DNA of 55,656 nucleotides, from the NCBI GenBank assembly GCA_016235675.1, contig JACRJN010000098.1, forward strand, positions 1 to 55,656. Reading direction: 5' to 3'. The position numbers and the translations under genes were made by a program. The notes beneath the pieces are model-generated. The model saw nothing but the letters and a program-made list of their open reading frames with translations, searched no databases and was not told the DNA's origin. Below, piece after piece: positions 1-8,665 of the stretch (position 1 is the first letter of the stretch; each line of letters starts with the position of its first letter). The DNA is from Candidatus Schekmanbacteria bacterium (GTDB taxonomy: Bacteria > SZUA-182).

Positions 1-130
1 CTATAAATTGACCAATGGGGTGCTGCCGCCGAAATTTATAACTAGTTTGTTTTAGTCGAAGCATTTGCCACAATTTTCGCTCGGCGTCTGTTAAGTTTTT
101 CCGCAACTCTCTAGCTTTGACACTACTCAT
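1..130 (-). CDS. DUF559 domain protein, 5' part only (cut by window edge)
   Basis: An ATG at 128-130 on the minus strand opens 43 codons that run off the left edge of the window. The translation contains ARELRKNLTDAERKLWQ followed by KFRRQHPIGQF. These are the N-terminal hallmarks of the DUF559 family, small proteins with a fold related to very-short-patch-repair endonucleases. The family usually continues with a VDF motif just after the point where the window ends. The partner and role are unknown; members are often found alone next to repeats or mobile DNA. Only about a third of the usual length is visible, so intactness cannot be judged. Confidence 0.85.
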   Translation of the reverse strand, partial: MSSVKARELRKNLTDAERKLWQMLRLKQTSYKFRRQHPIGQFI

Positions 131-285
131 AAATTCCGAATCACCCCCACCCTAGCCCTCCCCCCTCAAGGGGGAGGGGATTGAAAACAACTTAGCGCTT
201 ATGGGGGTTATCCCCCGCATCCGCTGCAAGGTTCCTGCGTCTGCTGTTGGGGATAAACCCCAACGCTACTCAGTCCTCAGCACTT
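131..285. repeat. Two palindromic elements between DUF559 gene and ankyrin gene
   Basis: Positions about 157-179 form a C-rich/G-rich hairpin (CCTCCCCCCTC against GGGGGAGGGG). Positions 194-269 form a palindrome-like element with ends AGCGCTTATGGGGGTTATCC and GGATAAACCCCAACGCTACT, and a central GCTGCAAGGTTCCTGCGTC. The second element is the reverse complement of the element at 8323-8397, and a fragment recurs at about 36537-36575. No gene is apparent here. Confidence 0.8.
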
Positions 286-2553
286 TTATTTCCCTGCCGC
301 CTTGCGCAAAATCCGGACTATATCAAAATGCCCCTTGTCCTGGGCGTGCATCATGGCGGTATAGCCGGTTTTATCCTTAACGTTCACATCCACGCCTTTA
401 TCCACCAATAACTGAACGGTAGTGGTATGCCCGGTGGATGCGGCCGCCATCAAAACCGTCCAGCCGGTATTATCCTTATCGTCGGTATAGGCCCCTTTAT
501 TGACCAGGGCTTTCACCACTTCTATATTGCCGACACCGGCCGCGGCAATCAGGGGAGTCCAGCCGTTATTGGCCTGAACATTTACATCCGCCCCCCGCTC
601 CAGCAGCAGTTGCACCGTCGGCAGATGGCTTTTCCAGGCGGCAAAGGTCAGAGCGGTAAACCCGTTATTCGCCCGTTCGTCGATCTTGGCCTTTTTATCC
701 AAAAGCAGTTTCACCGCCTCGGTATACCCGCCCCAGGCGGCAAACATCAGGGCTGTCCAGTCATCATCATCATGAGCATTGATGTCGGCCCCCAGAGCCA
801 GCAAAGTCTCCATAACCTTGACCTCACCTACTGAGGCCATCGCCATCAAAGCCGTGCGGTTTTTAAGCAGTTTAATACCCTTTTCCTGAAGGGCTTTTAC
901 TACCTCGATCTGATCGGAATTGGCGGCGACAATCAAGGCCTCGATCTTATCTTTCTCCGCGATTCCGCGATCCAGCAAAATCCGGACAATCTCCACCTTG
1001 CCTTTGACGGCGGCCATTTTAAGCGCGCTCATCCCCGCTTTATCCTGCGCGGCAATATCTGTATCGTATTCCGTCAGAATTTTTACCGCATCGGCCGCGC
1101 CTTGTTCCACCAGAAACATCAGGGCGGTTTTGCCGTCCAGCAATTTATAATTCCGGGTGGCCAGCGTTTTGACCATCTGCGACTGACCGGCTTTAGAAGC
1201 AATAATCAAAGCTTCGATCCCGTCCTGATCCGTTGCCCCGCGTCCGACCAATAATTCTACTGTCTCCAGCTTATTATTAGCCGTTGCAAGCTTCAGCGCC
1301 GACCAACCCTCGCTATCCTTGGCGCTAATCTCCGCTCCCAACTCCAGCAACAGGTTGATGGCGTTGTTTTCCCCCTGTTCGGCTAAAGACATCAGGGCGG
1401 TTTTGCCGCTTTTGGTTTTTACCTCCTTATCCTGCAAAATTTTAGCGGTCTCTTTGCGTCCCCTTTTGGCTGCGGCGACCAAAGCCGCTACCAAATCCTC
1501 ACCCGTCAAATTGTGTTCCAGCAATAATAATACAATCTCGACGAATCCTTCGCTGGCGGCCAAGATTAAAGCGCTCCCTTCCGGCGCGGTTATTTTTGCA
1601 TCCGCCCCCTTAGCGATTAAAATGCGCACCATTTCCACCTGTCCGCTTTTACAGGCGATCATCAGGGCATTGTGCCCGTCTTTATTTCTGGCGTTAACTT
1701 TCGCCCCTTTTTGCAGCAAAAGTTCGACGATTCCGGGATGCCCGGCCAGAACCGCCGTAGGCAAAGCCGTCCAGTCGTTATCGTCTGCGGCTTCGATATT
1801 GGCACCTCCCTCCAGCAGCAGATTGACTATTTCCGTTTGTCCTTCTTTGGCGGCCAGGATCAATACCGTTTTTCCGTCGACCGCTCTTTCTTCCAGGCCA
1901 AGGCCCTTATCGATAAAGATTTGCACTAGCTGGGATTGCCCGGCCACCGCCGCCGCCATTAAAACGTTGTAGCCCTCCTGATCCTTTATGGTCGCCGTCG
2001 CTCCTTTGTCCAGCAATAAACGCACGGTTTCGGTATGATTTTCTTTGGCGGCAAACATCAGCGGACTGCCGCCGGAATTGGTAGTCAGATTGGGATTGGC
2101 TCCGGCATCCAGAAGCTGTTTTACCACGTCGCTTTGTCCGGCTACCGCGGCAAAAATCAAAGCGGCACTGCCGTCATGTGCCTGTTGATTGACGTCCGCC
2201 TTAAAGTTCAGCAGGATACGCACTACCGTACTGAATCCTGCGGCAGAGGCGTTCATCAAGGCCGTCGCCCCGTATTCCGCATCCTGAATATTGACCGCCG
2301 CCCCTTTATCCAGCAGCAGTTGCGTCAAGGCTGCATTCCCGGACATCGCGGCGTACATCAGGGCATGACAGCCCTTCTGGTCAGTATAATTGATAGACAC
2401 CCCTTCATTCAGCAGGCGCTCCGCCTTGGCGTTATCGCCCCTTTTGACGGCGTCCAGAAATTCCGCCTCCAGCCCGGCAGCAGATAGCGAAGGGCTGCAA
2501 ATAATTACAGATAATAGCATAACAGCTTGAAAAGTGTGGATTAATTTACGCAT
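286..2553 (-). CDS. Secreted ankyrin-repeat protein (about 20 repeats)
   Basis: A 755-residue protein built almost entirely of ankyrin repeats of the GxTALMxAAxxGxxxxVxLLLxKGA type, after a hydrophobic N-terminal signal peptide (residues 1 to about 26, ending LSAAG). Ankyrin arrays are protein-binding scaffolds; the partner is unknown. I chose the ATG at 2551-2553. The frame stays open upstream to 2760, but those extra codons run through a dispersed palindrome (2665-2742) and would place the signal peptide internally. No strong Shine-Dalgarno is visible. Residues 354-444, 445-535 and 536-626 form an exact 91-residue super-repeat of three ankyrin units, one of them shortened. There is no enzymatic domain. 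It is a stand-alone gene, probably periplasmic or exported. Confidence 0.9.
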   Translation of the reverse strand: MRKLIHTFQAVMLLSVIICSPSLSAAGLEAEFLDAVKRGDNAKAERLLNEGVSINYTDQKGCHALMYAAMSGNAALTQLLLDKGAAVNIQDAEYGATALMNASAAGFSTVVRILLNFKADVNQQAHDGSAALIFAAVAGQSDVVKQLLDAGANPNLTTNSGGSPLMFAAKENHTETVRLLLDKGATATIKDQEGYNVLMAAAVAGQSQLVQIFIDKGLGLEERAVDGKTVLILAAKEGQTEIVNLLLEGGANIEAADDNDWTALPTAVLAGHPGIVELLLQKGAKVNARNKDGHNALMIACKSGQVEMVRILIAKGADAKITAPEGSALILAASEGFVEIVLLLLEHNLTGEDLVAALVAAAKRGRKETAKILQDKEVKTKSGKTALMSLAEQGENNAINLLLELGAEISAKDSEGWSALKLATANNKLETVELLVGRGATDQDGIEALIIASKAGQSQMVKTLATRNYKLLDGKTALMFLVEQGAADAVKILTEYDTDIAAQDKAGMSALKMAAVKGKVEIVRILLDRGIAEKDKIEALIVAANSDQIEVVKALQEKGIKLLKNRTALMAMASVGEVKVMETLLALGADINAHDDDDWTALMFAAWGGYTEAVKLLLDKKAKIDERANNGFTALTFAAWKSHLPTVQLLLERGADVNVQANNGWTPLIAAAGVGNIEVVKALVNKGAYTDDKDNTGWTVLMAAASTGHTTTVQLLVDKGVDVNVKDKTGYTAMMHAQDKGHFDIVRILRKAAGK

Positions 2554-2898
2554 AGGATTAAATTCCGTTAGGTCTTTATAGCCTGTCGCCTTCCCTTGTG
2601 TAAGCATATAAACCAACAAGCCGATCACATAACCGCAATGTTGTTGAGTTAAGGAATTAGTGTTGTCATCCCCGAATGTCTTTATCGGGGATATGGTGTT
2701 GAATTTAAAACCAGATTCCCGATAAAGGCATTCGGGAATGACAAACGGGGAGTTGCGCACAATTTCTTTAAGTCAACAGCATTGCCGCAAAACCGCAGCT
2801 TCAGGCAAATTACTACAAGTTATGCCGTTCTGTCAATGCTAAAAAGCGCTAAATAATTATTGACTAATATCAAAGGGGATGTTACCTTTTGATTTACC
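2554..2898. repeat. Nested palindromes between ankyrin and hydrolase genes
   Basis: Two inverted repeats are nested. The outer pair is GCAATGTTGTTGAGTTAAG at 2635-2653 and CTTTAAGTCAACAGCATTGC at 2766-2785. The inner element (2665-2742) begins GTCATCCCCGAATG and ends CATTCGGGAATGAC. The inner family recurs at 3841, 12482, 14302 and 52480; the outer family recurs at 8303 and 12441. Apart from the 5' ends of the two divergent genes, I see no other coding signal. Confidence 0.85.
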
Positions 2899-3798
2899 AT
2901 GAAAGGCTTATTTATCTTATTTCTTTCGGTTTGTCTGGGATATTTGGTCTTAGCTTATGCCTTGCGCTGGTATGAGATTACCAATCAGCCGGAATATTAT
3001 GCCAAATATGGCGAGCGTACCGCAGCTAAAGTCGGCTGGTATGCTTTGCTGCTCTTTGCTCAGGAATATTTCTACACGGTTGCCCATCTTTTGCTGCTGG
3101 CAGGAGATTATCTGCTCATCCCGTATTATTATTGGCGCTACGGTCAAAGCAGATTAATTAAGGGCAATACGGGTTGCAGACAAAATAATCCGCTGATCCT
3201 GGTGCATGGTTATATGATGCGCGGCGGTTCTTTGTGGGGCTTAAAGCGGCGTCTGCAACGCGATCAGCGCCAGGTCTGGCTCTTCAATTATTCCCCGCCC
3301 ACCCAGGCCATCTCCTGTTTTTCTCAGCAGTTAAAAGAAGCGGTGGAACTGGTTTTAGCCGAAACAAACAAAACCAAGGTTGATTTAATTGGACATAGCA
3401 TGGGCGGATTGGTTATACTGAACTATCTGGCTTTTTTAGGCGGCGATACTCGTGTAAATAAAGTGATCACTTTGGGCACGCCGTATCACGGCAGTAAATT
3501 ATGGGCACTGTCTTTGGGCAATTGCGGCCTGCAAATGCGTCCGCATCACGAGCTGCTGCAAAAACTGCGGGAGAGCGGGGTAAACGAAAAAGTGAAATTT
3601 ACCGCTATTTACAGCGAGTTCGATGAATTGGTTCTGCCTGCGGAAAACGCCCGCTGGGATGCACCGGGTGTAAATAATATTCCGGTTTCCGGGTTCGGGC
3701 ATGTCGGGATAACCTTTGTTAAACCGGTTTATGATCTTATTGATCAGGCGTTGAAAGAAAGTCCAGGCCAACCGGCGCAAGATATTTTGGATGAATAA
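2899..3798 (+). CDS. Alpha/beta hydrolase (lipase/esterase-like), membrane-anchored
   Basis: A 299-residue alpha/beta-hydrolase-fold protein. Two hydrophobic stretches (about 4-22 and 45-75) suggest membrane anchoring. The oxyanion-loop motif is LVHGY (101-105), followed by the nucleophile elbow GHSMGG with Ser167. A conserved TLGTPYHGS segment is typical of triacylglycerol lipase-like and PGAP1-like hydrolases. Candidate remaining triad residues are Asp242 (in FDELV) and His268 (in GFGHVG). It probably hydrolyses a lipid or other ester near the inner membrane; the substrate cannot be deduced. The gene is monocistronic, flanked by dispersed palindromes on both sides, with only a weak ribosome-binding site. 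Confidence 0.85.
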   Translation: MKGLFILFLSVCLGYLVLAYALRWYEITNQPEYYAKYGERTAAKVGWYALLLFAQEYFYTVAHLLLLAGDYLLIPYYYWRYGQSRLIKGNTGCRQNNPLILVHGYMMRGGSLWGLKRRLQRDQRQVWLFNYSPPTQAISCFSQQLKEAVELVLAETNKTKVDLIGHSMGGLVILNYLAFLGGDTRVNKVITLGTPYHGSKLWALSLGNCGLQMRPHHELLQKLRESGVNEKVKFTAIYSEFDELVLPAENARWDAPGVNNIPVSGFGHVGITFVKPVYDLIDQALKESPGQPAQDILDE

Positions 3799-3840
3799 TA
3801 CCAAGTTGACATCAACCAGGTAATATCGCCTGTGCTGTAT

Positions 3841-3918
3841 GTCATTCCCGAAGGCTTTTATCGGGAATCTGGTTTTCAAATTAACACCAGATCCCCGATA
3901 AAGGCATTCGGGGATGAC
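3841..3918. repeat. Dispersed palindrome, GTCATTCCCGAA family
   Basis: A 78-bp near-palindrome with ends GTCATTCCCGAAGGCTTTTA and AAGGCATTCGGGGATGAC around a short A/C-rich loop. It lies between the hydrolase gene and the small basic protein gene. It extends that downstream reading frame artificially, because the frame is open straight through the repeat from 3832. It belongs to the same family as 2665-2742, 12482-12558, 14302-14377 and 52480-52561. Confidence 0.9.
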
Positions 3919-3939
3919 AGGTTGAGAAAGGAGAATCAG

Positions 3940-4299
3940 ATGACCGATGATCAGGAGGGTAAAATTAGAAGGTTTACTGCCATTCCCGGAGGGAAAAAAA
4001 CCTCCGGCAGCATTCCCGGCCGGAAAAAAGTGGTCAAGGCCACCGGCAAACCCAAAAGACCGGGTGAAAAGAGAAGCGCTAACGCCCGGAATCAAATCTA
4101 TGTGACGGATACCCGTTTCCATAAGGCGATGGATTTAATCCGCAATGACATGAACAAAGCCTTTCAGGTGGGAAATATCGCCAATACGCAGTATTACTTT
4201 TTAGTCAGATTCCTGATCCAAAAAGGACTGGTGGATGAAACCGAATTTACCCGGTTTTTAGAGGGGGAAATGAAAAAACTGGAGGAGGGGCAAGAATAA
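3940..4299 (+). CDS. Small basic hypothetical protein (119 aa)
   Basis: I do not recognise this family. The start at 3940 is set by a good Shine-Dalgarno (AAAGGAG, about 6 nt upstream); an upstream start at 3832 would lie in the dispersed palindrome. Residues 1 to about 45 are a low-complexity Lys/Arg/Gly/Pro tail with repeats of IPGG/IPGRKK. From about 50 a predicted helical domain follows (VTDTRFHKAMDLIRNDMN, then an aromatic/helical segment and an acidic C-terminus). The basic tail could bind nucleic acid, but that is inference. It is one nucleotide from the next gene and clearly co-transcribed with the LOG-like protein and radC. Confidence 0.75.
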   Translation: MTDDQEGKIRRFTAIPGGKKTSGSIPGRKKVVKATGKPKRPGEKRSANARNQIYVTDTRFHKAMDLIRNDMNKAFQVGNIANTQYYFLVRFLIQKGLVDETEFTRFLEGEMKKLEEGQE

Positions 4300-4300
4300 C

Positions 4301-4843
4301 GTGAGAATTCAGGTCGGGGTTATGGGTTCGGCGGCTGGCGAAATGAGCGGGGACATCGTCGAAAAAGCCTATATTTTAGGGCAGGAAATCGCCCGAAACG
4401 ATTGTGCCATCATTACCGGAGGCTGTCCCGGTTTACCGTATGCAGCCACTCAGGGGGCAAAATCCCGCGGCGGAGTAACGATTGGCATATCTCCGGGGCT
4501 TAACCTGAACGAACATGTGCAGCGCTACGGCTCTCCCACCACCGACATCGATGTGTTGATTTACACCGGCAGCGGTTTAATGGGGCGGGAAGTAACCGCG
4601 ATCCGCTCCTGCGATATTGTAATCATCATCGGAGGGCGTTCCGGTACTTTAGGGGAATTTTCCATCGCGTATGACGAGGGTAAATTGATCGGCGTTTTGG
4701 AAGGCACCGGGGGGATAACGGAAATTATTCAGGATTTGGTGGAAAAACTCAAGAAACCCACCGGTTCGAAGGTGGTTTACAGCAGCAATCCCAAGGAATT
4801 GATCGAAAAACTCCTGGAGCTTTACCGTGAGGAATATTACTAG
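4301..4843 (+). CDS. TIGR00725/LOG-like Rossmann-fold protein
   Basis: A 180-residue protein starting at a GTG just after the previous stop, with a G-rich Shine-Dalgarno upstream. It has the glycine-rich N-terminal strand VGVMGSAAG, the ITGGCPGLPYAA motif, and IIGGRSGTLGEF, which corresponds to the PGGxGTxxE signature of the LOG/lysine-decarboxylase-like superfamily. In this branch (TIGR00725) the motif begins IGGRSG rather than PGG, so the phosphoribohydrolase activity known for cytokinin-activating LOG enzymes should not be assumed. It may bind a nucleotide or cofactor. The 3' end overlaps radC by 17 nt, suggesting translational coupling. Confidence 0.85.
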   Translation: MRIQVGVMGSAAGEMSGDIVEKAYILGQEIARNDCAIITGGCPGLPYAATQGAKSRGGVTIGISPGLNLNEHVQRYGSPTTDIDVLIYTGSGLMGREVTAIRSCDIVIIIGGRSGTLGEFSIAYDEGKLIGVLEGTGGITEIIQDLVEKLKKPTGSKVVYSSNPKELIEKLLELYREEYY

Positions 4844-5597
4844 CGAAAACAGAAGTTCCCAATCTATTGCGGCCTGGCCGGAGGATGAGCGCCCCAGGGA
4901 GCGTTTGTTGAAATACGGCGCCGCCAGTTTAAGCAACGCCGAGCTTTTGGCCATCTTCTTACGCGTGGGAATTCCCGGTAAGAATGCCCGCCAACTGGCA
5001 AGCGAGATTCTGGATCAACTGGGAGGTCTGCGCGGTTTATACGCCACAAGCGACGATGACTTACGTCAAATCAAAGGGTTGGGCACGGCCAAAATCGCTC
5101 AAATCAAAGCGGTTATCGAACTGGGCAAGCGTTATTTGCAAGAGCAGTGGCCCCAAACGATTCAACTTAACACCCAGCCCGTGATTTTTAATTTTCTGGC
5201 CCAGGATATGCTTCATTTGGACCATGAGGTATTTAAAGTGGTTTTGTTGGATAATCAGCGTAAACTGATTAAATCCTGTGAGCTTTTCCGCGGCGGATTA
5301 ACCAGCGCTTCAGTTCATCCCGAAGAGGTTATCAAGCTGGCCTTAAGACATAAGACCGCGGGTCTGATCTTTGCCCATAATCACGTTAACGGGGATACCC
5401 AGCCCAGCTCCAGCGACTGCCAGATAACCTGCCAAATGGTTTGGGCCTGCCAATTAATGGGGTTACATGTAGTGGATCATTTGATTATCGGCAACGGCTA
5501 TTATAGTTTTGCCGAAAACGGCCTGATTAATGAATATTGCCGCAAAAGTGCGGATATAATCGAGCAGGGAATAGCTGCATATCCTGCCAAAAAATAA
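4827..5597 (+). CDS. radC: RadC family JAB1/MPN protein
   Basis: A 256-residue RadC-family protein. The N-terminal region shows the family signature WPEDERPRERLLKYG (17-31) and LSNAELLAIFLR, then a helix-hairpin-helix around residues 79-102 (QIKGLGTAKI). The C-terminal JAMM-type metal site is HNHVNGDTQPSSSD, with His184, His186 and Asp197 as zinc ligands and an upstream acidic residue in HPEEVIKLAL. The GTG start overlaps the preceding gene by 17 nt. RadC's cellular role is unsettled despite its name, and a DNA-related metalloprotease or nuclease activity is suspected. The end of the gene overlaps the terminator of the convergent ahcY. Confidence 0.93.
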   Translation: MRNITSENRSSQSIAAWPEDERPRERLLKYGAASLSNAELLAIFLRVGIPGKNARQLASEILDQLGGLRGLYATSDDDLRQIKGLGTAKIAQIKAVIELGKRYLQEQWPQTIQLNTQPVIFNFLAQDMLHLDHEVFKVVLLDNQRKLIKSCELFRGGLTSASVHPEEVIKLALRHKTAGLIFAHNHVNGDTQPSSSDCQITCQMVWACQLMGLHVVDHLIIGNGYYSFAENGLINEYCRKSADIIEQGIAAYPAKK

Positions 5598-5624
5598 AAG
5601 GGAGGCACAATATCGGCCTCCCTT
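5588..5624 (-). terminator. Intrinsic terminator of ahcY (convergent with radC)
   Basis: A perfect 9-bp stem, AAGGGAGGC (5598-5606) against GCCTCCCTT (5616-5624), with a 9-nt loop. Read on the minus strand it is followed by a T-rich tract (complement of 5587-5597). On the plus strand the hairpin lies just after the radC stop but lacks a U-tract, so it is primarily a terminator for ahcY. Confidence 0.8.
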
Positions 5625-5656
5625 GTTCAAACCTTAAAATAAAATCAGCCATAAAA

Positions 5657-6967
<1,311 letters not shown>

Positions 6968-7019
6968 CTATTTTTGGTTGATATTTGACTGGCATAAAAA
7001 ATGTCAGGCCATCAAATTT

Positions 7020-7040
7020 GGTGGGCACAGCCCACCCTAC
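7020..7040. repeat. GTAGGGTGGGC-family inverted repeat (half element)
   Basis: GGTGGGCACAGCCCACCCTAC lies between metK and ahcY. It is one terminal arm of the roughly 100-bp element seen complete at 16043-16145 and 22396-22499. It is itself an imperfect hairpin. Confidence 0.8.
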
Positions 7041-7049
7041 TAATTAGAA

Positions 7050-8195
7050 TTAAAGCGCCTCAGAACGGAGTATTTCCGCCAAATCTGTCTTTTCCCAGGT
7101 GAAATCGGCATCATGGCGTCCGAAATGTCCGTAGGCTGCGGTCTTGCGGTAAATTGGCCGGCGCAAGTCAAATTGGCTGATGATCCCCTTGGGGGACAAG
7201 TCCCAATGCTTGCGAACTAAGGCGATCAATTTTTCCTGGCTGACTTTGCCGGTACCGAAGGTATCGATCATAATGGAGACCGGTTGAGGAACGCCGATGG
7301 CATATGCTACCTGCACCTCGCATTTGTGCGCCAAGCCTGCGGCCACGATATTTTTGGCCACATGACGGGCGGCATAGGATGCGGAGCGATCGACTTTAGA
7401 CGGGTCTTTGCCGGAGAAAGCGCCGCCGCCGTGACTGCCCACGCCGCCGTAAGTATCGACGATGATTTTGCGCCCGGTAACCCCGGTGTCGCCGCAAGGC
7501 CCGCCGACAACAAACAATCCGGTGGGATTGACATGATATTTTACGTCATTGCCTAACAGATTGGAGGGAACAACTTCCCGCACCACCTTTTCTATTACAT
7601 CCTTGCGAATGGTTTCCTGGGGCACGTCGGCGCTGTGCTGGCTGGAGACTACCACAGTGTCAACCTTGACCGGCTTGCCGTTAATATATTCAACCGAAAC
7701 CTGGGATTTACCGTCAGGCCGCAAATAGGGCAGAGTCCCGTTCTTGCGCAGCTTGGATAGCTGCATGGTTATCTTGTGCGCCAGGCTGATGGGCAGGGGC
7801 ATCAATTCTTCGGTATCATCGCAGGCATAACCGAACATTAAACCCTGATCGCCGGCTCCACCGGTATTAACGCCCATAGCGATGTCGGGGGATTGCTTGC
7901 CGACGGCGACCAGAATGGCACAAGTATTACCGTCGAAGCCATATGATGCGTCGTTATAGCCGATTTCGTTAATGGTTTTGCGGGCTAGTTTAGGGAAATC
8001 CAAGATTGCCGTAGTGGTAATTTCTCCGGCGATCATAGCCAGGCCGGTGGTCAAAAGGGTTTCGCAAGCAACCCGTCCGGTTTTATCCTGTTCAAGCACT
8101 GCATCCAATACCGCGTCTGATATTTGGTCTGCCATTTTGTCCGGATGGCCTTCGGTAACCGATTCCGAAGTAAATAGAAAATCTTTCCTGCTCAT
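7050..8195 (-). CDS. metK: S-adenosylmethionine synthase (methionine adenosyltransferase)
   Basis: A 381-residue, full-length MetK that makes S-adenosylmethionine from methionine and ATP in the cytosol. Signatures are GHPDK (16-20) with the ATP-binding His17, GAGDQG (113-118) and the phosphate-binding loop GGGAFSGKD (256-264), followed by the KVDRSA segment. The ATG at 8195 has an excellent Shine-Dalgarno (TAGGAGGAG), and a near-consensus promoter lies about 50 bp upstream. With ahcY downstream it forms an activated-methyl-cycle pair. I see no SAM or SAH riboswitch signature in the leader. Confidence 0.97.
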   Translation of the reverse strand: MSRKDFLFTSESVTEGHPDKMADQISDAVLDAVLEQDKTGRVACETLLTTGLAMIAGEITTTAILDFPKLARKTINEIGYNDASYGFDGNTCAILVAVGKQSPDIAMGVNTGGAGDQGLMFGYACDDTEELMPLPISLAHKITMQLSKLRKNGTLPYLRPDGKSQVSVEYINGKPVKVDTVVVSSQHSADVPQETIRKDVIEKVVREVVPSNLLGNDVKYHVNPTGLFVVGGPCGDTGVTGRKIIVDTYGGVGSHGGGAFSGKDPSKVDRSASYAARHVAKNIVAAGLAHKCEVQVAYAIGVPQPVSIMIDTFGTGKVSQEKLIALVRKHWDLSPKGIISQFDLRRPIYRKTAAYGHFGRHDADFTWEKTDLAEILRSEAL

Positions 8196-8246
8196 CTAAT
8201 CTCCTCCTAGAATTTGTACAGGGATATTTTTTACACAAGTTTAAGA

Positions 8247-8274
8247 ACTATAACACAGATTTTCATTTTGTCAA
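8247..8274 (-). promoter_or_regulatory. Sigma-70-type promoter of metK-ahcY
   Basis: On the minus strand, TTGACA (complement of 8269-8274), a 16-bp spacer, then TATAGT (complement of 8247-8252). Transcription would start near 8240, giving a leader of about 45 nt before the metK ATG. The -35 matches the consensus 6/6 and the -10 matches 5/6. Confidence 0.7.
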
Positions 8275-8302
8275 TTGGTAATAAAAGGGGCAGGTTAAGC
8301 AA

Positions 8303-8426
8303 CAATGTTGTTGACTTAAAATGTAGCGTTGGGGTTTATCCCCAACAGCAGACGCAGGAACCTTGCAGCGGATACGGGGGATAAACCCCCGCGCTACTAT
8401 TAAAAATCCTTAAGTCAACAGCATTG
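8303..8426. repeat. Nested palindromes upstream of metK
   Basis: Outer arms CAATGTTGTTGACTTAA (8303-8319) and TTAAGTCAACAGCATTG (8410-8426) enclose a second element (8323-8397). The inner element starts GTAGCGTTGGGGTTTATCCC and ends GGGGGATAAACCCCCGCGCTAC. The outer family also brackets a different inner element at 2635-2785. The inner family stands alone at 194-269. Confidence 0.9.
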
Positions 8427-8451
8427 AGGATAACCAGAGGATAGTCAGGTG

Positions 8452-8631
8452 TTAATAAGGTTTTTCCTCCTGATCGGTCCAGGCGCGGCAGTGGGTATGA
8501 TGGGAAGCCTTGAGTTGAGGTTCGATAACGGCGCGGATAAAATCCAAAGCGTCCTGCGGGTCTTGATCGATTAGGATTTGGGTAATCTTCATGACATCAG
8601 CTTGATTTAAATTAATCGTCATATTGGACAT
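8452..8631 (-). CDS. Small hypothetical protein (59 aa)
   Basis: Start at the ATG 8629-8631, which has a strong AGGAGG Shine-Dalgarno 5 nt upstream. An in-frame ATG at 8679 would overlap the preceding glycosyltransferase and has no better signal. The protein is mostly helical and ends with a short His/Cys-containing tail (SHHTHCRAW). I do not recognise a named family. It lies 34 nt downstream of the GT4 gene in the same direction and is probably co-transcribed with it. Confidence 0.65.
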   Translation of the reverse strand: MSNMTINLNQADVMKITQILIDQDPQDALDFIRAVIEPQLKASHHTHCRAWTDQEEKPY

Positions 8632-8665
8632 GGCGGCCTCCTGTGAGTGAATGGACAATTGTCCA

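Noticed and set aside
427-2487. Several ORFs opposite the ankyrin gene (for example 427-834, 1319-1972, 2035-2487)
   Set aside because: They are antisense shadows of a highly repetitive ankyrin coding sequence, with no ribosome-binding sites or family motifs.
8196-8451. SAM or SAH riboswitch upstream of metK-ahcY
   Set aside because: The leader is only about 45 nt after a good promoter and shows none of the conserved riboswitch cores.
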